A stretch of 64,000 nt of DNA, from the NCBI GenBank assembly GCA_905220665.1, contig CAJNAR010000147.1, positions 310,001 to 374,000 of the forward strand. The letters run 5' to 3'. Source of the DNA: Albugo candida. Its lineage: Eukaryota; Oomycota; Peronosporomycetes; Albuginales; Albuginaceae. Within the stretch, counting starts at the first letter, position 1. The number at the start of each line of letters is the position of its first letter. A program made the translations under genes and the position numbers. Positions 9,163 to 19,678 of this stretch are shown piece by piece. The notes under the pieces were generated by a model that searched no databases, had not been told where the DNA came from, and saw only the letters and a list, made by a program, of their open reading frames with translations.

Positions 9163-12100
9163 ATGGGTGCTGAAGTATCCAAACTTCTAAGAAGTGAAGG
9201 TCTAGACACGTTCGAGCGGTCCAGCATCCACGAAAGTGAATCAAACGAGGATAATCGTAAGTCAAGTCGTATTGCAGCTACTTGGATCAAAAATGATAGC
9301 ATGTTTGAATTTTGCAAGCACTGGAATCTCAGAATCTTGCTAGATTTTTTACGATTTTATATGCATTGCAATGAGCAACACCAGAGCTCGAAAGGAATTC
9401 CAGCCATGATGGCGGTCGAGACAGCCCTTCCTGCTATCGAAGAGGCCGAACAAAGAAAAACATATCTGGACTCGTTGATAGATACAATACAAAACGAGAT
9501 CAGCGATATTGTGTCGGCATCTACAGCACAAGGTGACAAAAAAAAGGAGCGTCTATCGAGTTTAGATGCTAGAAAGTCAAGAATTGCAAGGAAGAAGCTC
9601 GTTTGTGAAGAAAAACTCGCAGAGTTGAGCCAAATAGTTTCACCAGCCATCGCTAGTGTTGATCTGTCTATCGAGGTGAGGTGGAAAATTTTAAATCGTA
9701 CAATTGAGGCAATAGGAAAGAAGTACGTCTTACAGAGCAGCGAGACAACTGTAGAAACATCGATCGCTGATTTATCTGCAACAAATTCAGCCACACGGCA
9801 CCCTGCTTGTGGTGCATACCTTATGAATCGCATCGATACATCAGAGTATCAGTTGTATGATAATACGTACGGCCAAATTCCTCCTTCCTATTCAAATGAT
9901 ACGAATGGTGATACAGACCAAAGTGCCGATATTTCTGATTCAGATAGCTCGATGGTCAGTGAATCCAGTGATATGTCGATCCCTGCTGAAGGTAGCAGCT
10001 TGATTTCAAAAGATGAGAACGATTGCAGATCGGACGAACAAGTCACTGATAAAGAAAATTCCAACGTCCGTGAAGAGATCAAGACGAAATTTAAACAGGA
10101 CTCAGCATCTAAAAAGCTTTCTTCGCCAGCGCGGTGCAAGAATTACACTAGAGCACGTGAAAATCGACTTGCTAGCTCACAACATTCTTCTATGCTTGAT
10201 ACATTCCCAAAATTGAATACCGAATTTACTTTGAAAGCATTTTCCGCAAGCTTTAATGCTGGTCTACGCAATCCAGTATTTTTTTGCTGTAACTTAGATA
10301 AAGTCACGACTCAGCAAGCTTTCGCGATATCTACGAAAGAGAATGCAGAATTGGAGCATGAAAAGCAATGCATAGAACAAAAAGTACAGCAGCTGAATGC
10401 AAAATTAGAGCAATCTATCGCATCCGAAGACGCGAAGCTAAGAGCCTTGACACAAAAAGAAAAGGAATATCATGAGAAGCGCGACAAATTCTGGAGCAAA
10501 CGTCTCAAGGATCTTGAGCAAGCTCGAGCTGAACTAAACTCCGAGGACTTAACTTTGCAGTCACGTGAAAATCAGCAATCACATATACGAAATTCGTACG
10601 ATCAGGAAGATCGAGAGATACAATCGAAGAAAATCCATCTGGAAGAAAAGATGCAGAACGCAAGAACGCAACGTAATCTGGAAGTCAATAAACTTCGAAA
10701 TATGGTTGAATCTGAGGAGCCACTAGGCGCATCTCGTTTGGAATATCATGAACAAGAGATTCGACGCTATGAGGATGAGATTCATAGTGCAAGAAATTTT
10801 CTCGAAAAAGCACAAGAAGATTTCGTTTCTTTTAGATCATACAATAATCACACGCTTGTGTTGCCAGGTTCTAAGCAAGATCGGCAACAGCGTGGTCAGC
10901 TTCTCCATATCGAAGGCCAAATACGGCGTTACGAAAAGGAATTGAAATCGCTGTGCACCTTATTCGAAAATGAGCTTTACCTTCTCGAGCGGTCGAAAAT
11001 GGTTTATCAAAGAGAATCTCGTTTGGCACCACTTTATAACAGCCTTCGAGGATGTACCAAGTCTCAGACACTCGCAAGCGCTCTGGGTAGAGCACCTACG
11101 CTTTTAGACGTAGCAGTAGCGTTTTTGATTGGAATGAAGAAGCCTTCATTAACGACCCGGATAAAGTTTCTATTCAATATCTATGCTGCAGGATCGAGTT
11201 ACGCATTGAAATCTACAAAGAGAATGTTTAAAGATTCGCCATCGGATATGAAAAACCAAATTCGCGTTTTAACTTGCAAGTCGTTCACATTGGTTCTGCA
11301 ACAAGTAGTACAAATTTTGATGCGGCTACTTCCTATGCAGTCGGATAAAAGTCTTACTCAGGAGAAGATTCAGGGTATTGCGCAGCGCGAATATTTGCTT
11401 CTAATGAGATCAAAAGAATGGAACAGCACATGTCTACGTACTCCCACGTCTACGCAAGGACAACTTCTGAGATTCGGAACTTCCAAAGAGCTTGCTAACT
11501 CTCATGTTTTAACATGCATGGAATTTACAGAGTTTTGTATAGCCTGTATCAAGCGATCTCCGCAACTTAGTCGGTTTTTTGGTCAACAATGCTCATGTGA
11601 ACATTTGGGAAGATACTTGATGCAAAATATCAGTGCAACACATCGCTATAAATTAGGTTTGGTCCCGGTTGAAAATCTCAAGTATGTACTCACTCGGAGG
11701 CAATTGGAATATCGTGAGGAACTCTCGCCATGGAGTAAACTGAAGATCCACAAAATGGCTTTAGCAATGGGGAAATTCGATACATTGAAAGCAAACTACA
11801 GAGTCGATCTTCGAGCCCAAAAGGTCAATGCATTATCAAATGTGATTCCACTCAATCATGGTGGGTATCATAATGCTTTGTACCAAAGAAAGGAAAATAT
11901 GCAACTCGCCAGTACCAGGATTCAATCTCGCTGGAGGGGAAAGCAGGGTCGTCGGAGAGCAATTTTCCTCGCACAAAAGCAAGCATTCTATCATGCAAAA
12001 GCTGTAGAACTCCAACATGCGAGAGATAAAATTGTCATGGAATGGAAAGATAAAGAAACACAAAGCGATACGGATTCAGGTCGTCTAGAACAAGCAATTT

Positions 12101-15100
12101 CGTCGAAAAAAATAATCAAGAAAAAGGTGACAAACATTGCGATGGGAGAAAAAATTCGTAAAGCTCAAAACGAAATAGAAGACCGATTTCGTGAAATGGA
12201 AGAAGAACTTGGATGCGTTGGCCATGGAAGTCAGACGAAAGTCGAGAAGCACAATCTATCTCTAAAACAGGAGATTTCTACGATCCTGATTCAGAAAATA
12301 AGTGATGCAAAGCGAGAGGTAGGATATTCACCACAACTCCATTCAATGGTGAAGAAGGAAAGATCCCATGCAGCAGACGTGCTGGAACAAAAACGGATTG
12401 AGGAAACAGACTCTACCCAACAACGATTACAATCCAGTAACTTCGAGACCAATAATCAAACAGAAGAGCAGAGACCCAGTGATTTTTACGGTAGTCAGGT
12501 TTCTGAAAGCAACGAAGAAGATTTGCAATCATCTGATGCCCCATTGCAACTGGTATATTCATATTTGCGCATACGGTGTGACGGGTTGACACCATACAAA
12601 TTCAGGGAGCTCTCACTTGAGCTTCCCTCTAAGCGACACATTTGCAACTATGTCTGTTCATTCCGTCGAATGGATGGTAAATATGAGCATCACAAACTCG
12701 AAATGGATCTAGTTGACCATTTTCGCATCAAAAAAAGTACCTCTCCGCTCGTGTTGGCACTCATTGAGCTTACTGAAAATGATGCGTGTTTTGGACTGAC
12801 TTACGCGCTGTTGCATAAACTTAGATGTGAGAATGAACAAATCTACTTGATGTCAGCATTCGAGCGTGGTATACGACTTTCCCGAAGTACGCCTGCTTCT
12901 CTGAAGACACCAGACAGCACCGTTAGTATTACCAACAGCACATCGGTACATGACGTGCTTCCATCTTATTCTTCTCTTCGTGATACGAAAAAATTGGATT
13001 TGATCGCAAAACATAAATCTCGAGCAACCGAAGCGTATGAAAAGATGGTACATGCAATGTTAGAATGGAAAAGGGTCGAGCGATCGTTGCAAGAAACAGA
13101 AAATGATGAAGTTCAGTCCCATGGTCTCGGAATTTGTACCGATCATATAGATTGGTCAGGACGACTAAATCAGGCTTTGCAACTCCCGGAACTATCTGAA
13201 GATGAGATTCGCGATAAATACGTGGAAATCTATAACATTTGTCACAATTTCCTACACACCGCAACTGCAGTTGCCATGATCATAGCACAGGAGGCCACCT
13301 TACCATTATCATCCAGATCAATAATTCCTTTGTATCATTTGAAAGCTGATGGCCGCAAAGATTCAATCCGACCAGGCATCAAAAGGACGTACGAGGTTCA
13401 CAACATCCGATTCGAACTTTCCATAGATGACCATGGACGCTACGAGAGTTGTGATGAATTTGCGGCAAAGTTCTACGGACATGAAGTTAGGAATTCCGCT
13501 TTATACATGCGTTCAATTGGGTCCAGCATCAACTTTCTGCTTCCATTACAGTGCTGTGTGGATACGCGAGGATTTCGAGTTTTGTGCACATCGGTTCTTC
13601 CGGTCGACACAAACTCGCTCACAAATGAGTTTGGGTATACAGAGATACATACGGGTGAACAGAATCTGATTCAAGGTACAAAGGATCATGGAAAGGTAAT
13701 TATTGCCTCCAGTAAGAGGCTTAGAGACTTACTGTCCTCAGTTTCGAAAGAACTCAATACTAGTCAGCATTTTGTTCGAGGATCGCAAGATCTGGTTCAG
13801 CGAAGCATTTACGGACCGTCTGATCTACAAATTTATTCTTTAGCGCCCGATCGATACATGTTACTCAGTTTTGCACGCGCTATGCCACCGGAAGATCCCG
13901 CGCCCACCAAACATTTGATAGCATCCACGCGTGGGATGAGTATCTTATGGCGACAGCTACGTTCTGAGTTCGTGCGGACGCAGAAACGCGCTTTGTCGCC
14001 CGATGCACTTTTTTCCACGACATATTCCGCAACAGACTGCTTCCAACAGGCTAAAGACGTGGAAGATGCTACAATCGAGTTACTAAATACAGTGATTCCT
14101 AGATTTGCAAAAGAAATGTGTCAAAATGCACAGTACTACTTATCCTTGTGTAATGAGAATTCAAAATGGAGCAATAGTAACCAAGAGATCGAAGATGGAA
14201 AAAATGAATTCGAAGTGATAGAAAGTGGATGGAATAAAAGCGCGTTGACAAGAGGAATGCATCGTCACGGCATAAATGTGCGTCATCTCGGATTATTGCG
14301 TGCCCACTTAAAATCTGACGATGCTGGTGAGTTTTTTTGTGAGCCTATTGCGACGAAAGAAACGAATCATTTATCACATTTGGCACAAACGAGCAATCTC
14401 ACACCTTGTGAGAGTGGGTGTAAATCTATGACTCGTTCCTCCTCGCTTCAGGCGCTCGTTTTGGCTGAAATGGTGGCCAGAACTTTGAAAAATGTCATAC
14501 GTCACTTTTTACGTGAAGAAGCCAAACAGACTAAGACAGGATTAAACTCAGCATTTTTGAACTATGTAATCGTTCAGACACTCAATTTGTTCACCGGAGG
14601 ACGGAGAGGAAGTGATTCATTTTGGAAAACCTTTCTCATTCGTGGCGTGCGTGTTCGATTCGGGAATATTGCATTATCTCAAGATGAAGAATCCAACGCA
14701 CGCACTGATGCTGTACCGTGGTTTCATTATATCGTTCGTCGCGTGTCGGATATGCTCGGACTTAGTTTGACGGCTGGATCACTTTTACGTATACGATTGT
14801 CACCAAATGGCTATACTTTTAGCTCGGAAGATTTCCTGGCAGGACGCGATTGTCAGTTTGGAGATATAAGAACACCACAATCCGTCACAATGTGCCGAGT
14901 GAAGAGTAATTTATCTGTGCTTCATTTTGCTATGGGTTCCTTGCTGTCACTTGAAGGATCTGTCAGACAGTCATGCACATACAAAGAAGTTGTCTTGACG
15001 GCTCAGCCGCATGGCTACTGGCCTTTGTCTGAAACAAAAGGAACGACAAAAGCATTCAACTTGGGATTATTAGGAACAGATCTGACTGGAAATTACATCG

Positions 15101-18100
15101 GTAAGTGCGAACTTGAAGGTCCAGGTTTCGTATGCAATTCTGAGTACAATCGTGCGGTCAGATTCCGGAGGGATAAAAGAGCCTTTGTGAATTATGTTGA
15201 TTCTCATGTTCCGCTGATACAAATTCAAGATACAATGTCTATGATAGGAACTTTAGAGGCATGGTGCTCTTGTGAAGGACTATGCGGTAGAAGGCAGACC
15301 ATCGTGGCGGTTGGCTGCCTCAGCCTAGATATTATAATGTCAGATCATTGGGCTGTGATATTGCAAAATCAAAGCGTCAATGTCATAGCTCAAGGACCAC
15401 CAGTTAGCTTAAACAGATGGACATATCTTAGCGCTACTCTGAATGGTACCACATTGCGCTTGTATGTAAATGGTAGACTTGAAAGAGAAGTCAATTGGCG
15501 CCACACTATCAGGAACAGATCCCCTTTGCAAGGGGCTCCAGTCAGCGAAAATAAAGCAAGACTGGAGAACCTGAGCGATGAGAAGCAATATATTGCAAGT
15601 GAGAAAGAAGAGCATGATTGTAATTCAGAAGATGGGAAGTTTTTCAAGTGGCTCAAAATGCTGCAAATAAAGCCACGAAGAAAGACAGCCAAGATACGTT
15701 GGTCCACCTTTGGAAAACGGGATTACGACAAGTCGCCAATATGTGATAAATCATCAGGCACTTTATTTCGACTTAATAAGCTTGAAATGCACTCGACATC
15801 AAATTGTAAGGAACAAAGTGAACCGATAGGCCTCGACGACATACAAGGTAGGCACGACAAGGATAGGACGAATAGCCTGGAAAAAGCTCAAATAATACGA
15901 CCTACGCGAATTGCTTGCTTGTTCACTGATAGAAGCCGGGATGGCAAATACTTTTTCCAAGGTCTCATCGCTCATGTCGCATGCTACCACAACAAAACTC
16001 TCGCTCATGAAGACATCAACAAACACTATGTCATAGGAACGCAAAATCGAGCGGGAGTACTTGACCATTTTCTTGATTTAGCAGTTCAGCGATTTGCACG
16101 AACTTTGTCCACATTTGATCCTCACGATCACAGTACGTTACGCCATTTTGCAAAAAATGTGTGTGCCTCACGAAATCATCACAACGAGTCTATAGAATCT
16201 ATCATCAATCAGAAACGACGAATCTGCCTTGCGGTCAATGCCTTGATACTTGCCAAGTGTGTGCATGGTATCGCCGAAATAATGAGAAACCTACCACTTA
16301 GTCCAAGGTTCAGCGATCTCTTCATTTCATGCTACCAGAGTATTTTGCAAGAAGATCCATCATATTTTCGACCAAAAAATGATCCAAGTTGTCAATTTGC
16401 GCTGGAAGATCTTGCTGAAATTCCGTTCGCCCTTTTCTTTATACCTGGCAATGCCTTATCGATCTCCGATATCCTACCAGACGATCACGTACTTTTGCCC
16501 GAATGTGATATGAGGTATGCTTACGATGACTGTCAAAGCTTTGGGAGCAACCGTGGATCCAGTCAGGGGAAGATTGTCCAGACTTTCGCGGACATACTGA
16601 TTCGTACAGTGACAAAAGTTCCTTACTTTTTCAGTCGAGATTCACCGACAAATGTGAAGTGGCTTGGATACATCATAAACCAGAAACTCATTCTTCATTG
16701 CGCTTTGCGACTTCGAAAAGATGGTTTTTTGGATAATCTGTGTTTTGAAGACATCCCAGACATTTCAACACGGGACTTTGAAGTGATCGTGAGGAACAAC
16801 ACCAATTGTAAATGTCTTTCCATTCCCAGCTGCAAATTTCTAGCTGAAAGAACAATAAAGGAAACGATTCTTGTATGTCAAAAACTGCAAGAGCTTGACC
16901 TTTCTTACTGTGACCAACTACACGATTCTTTCTTGGACGAGATTGCGGGGAAATGCGCCGAGCTGAAGAAGCTTGCGGTCGCTCATTGCCATCAGATAAG
17001 CGATATCGGCTTGGTATCGCTCCTTCGAAAGCTTGGTTGCCGGCTTGAGAGCCTAGACATAAGCCATTGTGAACAGTTGACTGATGCGAGCCTCACACAC
17101 ATTGTAGCATTGTGTACAATGCTCCAAGATTTGAACTCACAATGGTGCTTACAATTCACGAGCAAAGGATTCCAGCGGATTGAGAAGTGTACTTCTTTTT
17201 CGAACTCACTAGAGCGAATCAATATTTCTGGCTGCAAAAAGATAGAAACAGAGGGAATTGTCCACCTAGCGGAATGCTGCACGAATTTACAGCACATCAT
17301 ATTGAACTCCTGCGAAAGAATTACAAGTCGATCAATAAGTGCGCTGATGCAGAAATGTACGCACTTGAAAACACTGCATATGCAGGACCTGGTCTTGGTG
17401 ACAAGCGAACTCCTCTCTGAAGCTCAACTGGTTGATAATATGTCGCAACAAAGTACACAATGTGAACTCTCCGATCTGTCCCTTTCCGGCTGCACCGATA
17501 TCGACGATGAAGCATTTCGATATTTTTGCACTCAGATAGCGGACTTGAAGTTTTTGAATTTGTCATCGTGCACATCTTTGACTCAGGATGTGTTTCATTG
17601 CTTTGCCGCAAACGCGAATCGTTGCACATCTGCATTGGAAATCTTAGACTTGAGCTTTTGCCCCCAATTCAACCCGAGTGACGTAGAACTGCTAACCACA
17701 AATTGTCATCGCTTGATTTCGCTGAATCTCTCGGGATTGATCACGTTGAACAATACAAATGTGAATTCGATCATCAAATATTGCCCACATTTGGCCAAAT
17801 TACATCTTGGTTTCTGTCGTGAATTGAATGATAGTATACTCCACTCTATCGCTGCTAACCTTACTCTGCAGTATCTTAACATCGAAAGATGTAACAAGAT
17901 GACCGATGATGGAATTTTAGCATTCATTGACGACAACTATACATTACAATCACTGAACATATCGTCCTGTAAATTAATTACTGACAGAGTAATGCTTTTC
18001 TTGATGAAAAGCTGCCCCAGGTTGCGAACATTGAACATCGAGCTCTGTTCACAGATTACACTAGCTAATATTTCAGCCCTGAGACGGAAAAGATCAAGTC

Positions 18101-18231
18101 TAAATGTTATATATTCGGATTTTGCGAAGCAAACTGGAGAAATATCAAAATTCGACGCGGCTTTTCTATACAAGCCACAAGCACCTATCTACAATACGCG
18201 GAATTACAAGTCGGATACCAAATGTGATTGA
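9163..18231 (+). CDS. Giant CLU-like / IQ / LamG / LRR protein, 3022 aa, intronless
   Basis: The ATG at 9163 gives MGAEVSKLL, which fits an N-myristoylation site (Gly2, Ser6, Lys7). Order of parts by approximate residue: an acidic Ser-rich stretch (250-310); a long coiled coil (385-620); a canonical IQ motif for calmodulin (IQSRWRGKQGR, about 914); a charged coiled segment (960-1100); a region resembling the CLU/Tif31 core (about 1390-1620) with FAAKFYGHE, FRVLCTSVLPVD, YGPSDLQIY and YMLLSFARAMPPEDP; a concanavalin A/LamG-like domain (about 1945-2290) with GYWPLSETKG and LRLYVNGRLEREV, split by a polar insertion; and C-terminal cysteine-type leucine-rich repeats of the AMN1/F-box type (about 2520-2985), for example LQELDLSYCDQL and LESLDISHCEQLTDASL. 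There is no F-box, membrane span or signal peptide, so it is probably a cytosolic membrane-tethered scaffold. No function can be assigned. Confidence 0.88.
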   Translation: MGAEVSKLLRSEGLDTFERSSIHESESNEDNRKSSRIAATWIKNDSMFEFCKHWNLRILLDFLRFYMHCNEQHQSSKGIPAMMAVETALPAIEEAEQRKTYLDSLIDTIQNEISDIVSASTAQGDKKKERLSSLDARKSRIARKKLVCEEKLAELSQIVSPAIASVDLSIEVRWKILNRTIEAIGKKYVLQSSETTVETSIADLSATNSATRHPACGAYLMNRIDTSEYQLYDNTYGQIPPSYSNDTNGDTDQSADISDSDSSMVSESSDMSIPAEGSSLISKDENDCRSDEQVTDKENSNVREEIKTKFKQDSASKKLSSPARCKNYTRARENRLASSQHSSMLDTFPKLNTEFTLKAFSASFNAGLRNPVFFCCNLDKVTTQQAFAISTKENAELEHEKQCIEQKVQQLNAKLEQSIASEDAKLRALTQKEKEYHEKRDKFWSKRLKDLEQARAELNSEDLTLQSRENQQSHIRNSYDQEDREIQSKKIHLEEKMQNARTQRNLEVNKLRNMVESEEPLGASRLEYHEQEIRRYEDEIHSARNFLEKAQEDFVSFRSYNNHTLVLPGSKQDRQQRGQLLHIEGQIRRYEKELKSLCTLFENELYLLERSKMVYQRESRLAPLYNSLRGCTKSQTLASALGRAPTLLDVAVAFLIGMKKPSLTTRIKFLFNIYAAGSSYALKSTKRMFKDSPSDMKNQIRVLTCKSFTLVLQQVVQILMRLLPMQSDKSLTQEKIQGIAQREYLLLMRSKEWNSTCLRTPTSTQGQLLRFGTSKELANSHVLTCMEFTEFCIACIKRSPQLSRFFGQQCSCEHLGRYLMQNISATHRYKLGLVPVENLKYVLTRRQLEYREELSPWSKLKIHKMALAMGKFDTLKANYRVDLRAQKVNALSNVIPLNHGGYHNALYQRKENMQLASTRIQSRWRGKQGRRRAIFLAQKQAFYHAKAVELQHARDKIVMEWKDKETQSDTDSGRLEQAISSKKIIKKKVTNIAMGEKIRKAQNEIEDRFREMEEELGCVGHGSQTKVEKHNLSLKQEISTILIQKISDAKREVGYSPQLHSMVKKERSHAADVLEQKRIEETDSTQQRLQSSNFETNNQTEEQRPSDFYGSQVSESNEEDLQSSDAPLQLVYSYLRIRCDGLTPYKFRELSLELPSKRHICNYVCSFRRMDGKYEHHKLEMDLVDHFRIKKSTSPLVLALIELTENDACFGLTYALLHKLRCENEQIYLMSAFERGIRLSRSTPASLKTPDSTVSITNSTSVHDVLPSYSSLRDTKKLDLIAKHKSRATEAYEKMVHAMLEWKRVERSLQETENDEVQSHGLGICTDHIDWSGRLNQALQLPELSEDEIRDKYVEIYNICHNFLHTATAVAMIIAQEATLPLSSRSIIPLYHLKADGRKDSIRPGIKRTYEVHNIRFELSIDDHGRYESCDEFAAKFYGHEVRNSALYMRSIGSSINFLLPLQCCVDTRGFRVLCTSVLPVDTNSLTNEFGYTEIHTGEQNLIQGTKDHGKVIIASSKRLRDLLSSVSKELNTSQHFVRGSQDLVQRSIYGPSDLQIYSLAPDRYMLLSFARAMPPEDPAPTKHLIASTRGMSILWRQLRSEFVRTQKRALSPDALFSTTYSATDCFQQAKDVEDATIELLNTVIPRFAKEMCQNAQYYLSLCNENSKWSNSNQEIEDGKNEFEVIESGWNKSALTRGMHRHGINVRHLGLLRAHLKSDDAGEFFCEPIATKETNHLSHLAQTSNLTPCESGCKSMTRSSSLQALVLAEMVARTLKNVIRHFLREEAKQTKTGLNSAFLNYVIVQTLNLFTGGRRGSDSFWKTFLIRGVRVRFGNIALSQDEESNARTDAVPWFHYIVRRVSDMLGLSLTAGSLLRIRLSPNGYTFSSEDFLAGRDCQFGDIRTPQSVTMCRVKSNLSVLHFAMGSLLSLEGSVRQSCTYKEVVLTAQPHGYWPLSETKGTTKAFNLGLLGTDLTGNYIGKCELEGPGFVCNSEYNRAVRFRRDKRAFVNYVDSHVPLIQIQDTMSMIGTLEAWCSCEGLCGRRQTIVAVGCLSLDIIMSDHWAVILQNQSVNVIAQGPPVSLNRWTYLSATLNGTTLRLYVNGRLEREVNWRHTIRNRSPLQGAPVSENKARLENLSDEKQYIASEKEEHDCNSEDGKFFKWLKMLQIKPRRKTAKIRWSTFGKRDYDKSPICDKSSGTLFRLNKLEMHSTSNCKEQSEPIGLDDIQGRHDKDRTNSLEKAQIIRPTRIACLFTDRSRDGKYFFQGLIAHVACYHNKTLAHEDINKHYVIGTQNRAGVLDHFLDLAVQRFARTLSTFDPHDHSTLRHFAKNVCASRNHHNESIESIINQKRRICLAVNALILAKCVHGIAEIMRNLPLSPRFSDLFISCYQSILQEDPSYFRPKNDPSCQFALEDLAEIPFALFFIPGNALSISDILPDDHVLLPECDMRYAYDDCQSFGSNRGSSQGKIVQTFADILIRTVTKVPYFFSRDSPTNVKWLGYIINQKLILHCALRLRKDGFLDNLCFEDIPDISTRDFEVIVRNNTNCKCLSIPSCKFLAERTIKETILVCQKLQELDLSYCDQLHDSFLDEIAGKCAELKKLAVAHCHQISDIGLVSLLRKLGCRLESLDISHCEQLTDASLTHIVALCTMLQDLNSQWCLQFTSKGFQRIEKCTSFSNSLERINISGCKKIETEGIVHLAECCTNLQHIILNSCERITSRSISALMQKCTHLKTLHMQDLVLVTSELLSEAQLVDNMSQQSTQCELSDLSLSGCTDIDDEAFRYFCTQIADLKFLNLSSCTSLTQDVFHCFAANANRCTSALEILDLSFCPQFNPSDVELLTTNCHRLISLNLSGLITLNNTNVNSIIKYCPHLAKLHLGFCRELNDSILHSIAANLTLQYLNIERCNKMTDDGILAFIDDNYTLQSLNISSCKLITDRVMLFLMKSCPRLRTLNIELCSQITLANISALRRKRSSLNVIYSDFAKQTGEISKFDAAFLYKPQAPIYNTRNYKSDTKCD

Positions 18232-19678
18232 TATCTTGAGATCTTCAAGTCGCAGTTTGTTGTCTCGCTATAAAGTTTTGGATATAATGTTGAAAATTTT
18301 GATGACTTCAAATTCATGTCGCTTCTTCCGATCTATGTTGTGTATGCACCGGATAAATTAGAAAGAGGGTTCGAGAGGTGACCTAGTTCTTGATAGCTTT
18401 AAAATGCCAAATAGCGATATGCACAGCATATGTCCCCATACGCATCGGTGCCGATGCGTAGCGAACTAGCCATAATTTGATGGTCGCAACCGCGTTACGT
18501 GTCCATCTGAGTAGCATGATTGCTATCATGTACCAATATATTCGTCCAAAGCACAGCGGCCGCTGCACTACTTTGTTAAAAGTAACAGACTGGTCTTCCA
18601 TATTTCGTTCGCAGTTGTCTCAGTATGTTCGCAAAGTGCACACGTGCACCCTTCTGAGCATATAGCTGATATTACCTCCAAGTCAGTAAAGCATGGCAAA
18701 ATGAGGATTTCCAACAAGTGATCTTTCAATGATCATGATTTCTGTATAATCCGCTCGAGATGCGGTACTGAAGGTACCTATATGATCAGAAGTGCAGATT
18801 CCCTCTCGCTTATAGTGAATAGAGCGAAAAAAATATCAAAGGTGAAGCACGGCGGGGTATAAAAATCCTTCATCCCCTACAGCTCGAGTGTTTTGATTCT
18901 CCCGTGTGGCATTCTAGTTAAATTCTCCGAGATTATTGCTGCACTATATAAGGTTTTAGATGAGATGTCATTGTACTGATTTGAATAAAGATTGTGAATG
19001 CTTTGTCACGTATCACGGCAATCTAGCTAATTTTGCTCGTCATGCAGGTTCCAGAGTGAAGATTATTTCATCGACTTTGCAGGCGCTGCTAGCGACAAAA
19101 TAAAGATCAGGCCAATATATTGATGGTAAGACGACAATTACGTCAAGTCAACACATGCTACTCGAATGGTGCTAGTGTGGTGTCGACAATGGCTGCTCAT
19201 GAAGAGCTAGATTACAGCTAAAAGCTCGAAACTTTAAAGTTTAATAGAACCTTCAACGATTTCCGTTTATCGATTTGTGCCACTGAATATTTACATACTT
19301 CTTGCACACAAGTCGTTCTGCTTCCGTCCGGAAATGATCTTTGCGATGCAGATGATGTCATATAACCGATTTTGTCACCAATGTAATAATGTCGCAGGAT
19401 CAATCGTAAGGCTCTCGCCAAATGTGTCTCTTTGTATCTTTCATCTAAAGCATAAAAATTCGAAATAGATCCCTGTACCATCAAGTCGCAGTCATACGAC
19501 CGACTCCTTGGTTCGCTATAACATTCTCCATGCTATCATGCTTGATCAATCGATGCATGCGCATGTATCTAATCACAGGTGCAGCAACTGATGATTGTAT
19601 AGCGCTGCCAAATACTCAGAGTGAGATTATTACGTAGTCCGGATCGCAAAACATGATTTTGAGACACAGGGATTTGAG
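18232..19678. other. Intergenic region before the giant IPT gene
   Basis: About 1.45 kb without a convincing gene. TATA-like strings occur at 18858-18865 (TATAAAAA) and 18944-18953 (CTATATAAGG); their use is unknown. A 20-bp hairpin sits at 18440-18459 (9-bp stem, 2-base loop). The region probably holds the promoter of the next gene and perhaps a short 5' exon with a signal peptide. One candidate is an ATG at 19530 with a 59-bp intron at 19579-19637 (GTGCAG donor, ACGTAG acceptor), which would join the main frame in phase 1. Confidence 0.35.

Noticed and set aside
9357..9833. 158-codon minus-strand frame
   Set aside because: Shadow of the 3022-residue coding sequence, with no recognisable character of its own.
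18440..18459. Perfect hairpin (9-bp stem, 2-base loop)
   Set aside because: A single short palindrome in AT-rich intergenic DNA with no terminal repeats or neighbouring element; probably chance.
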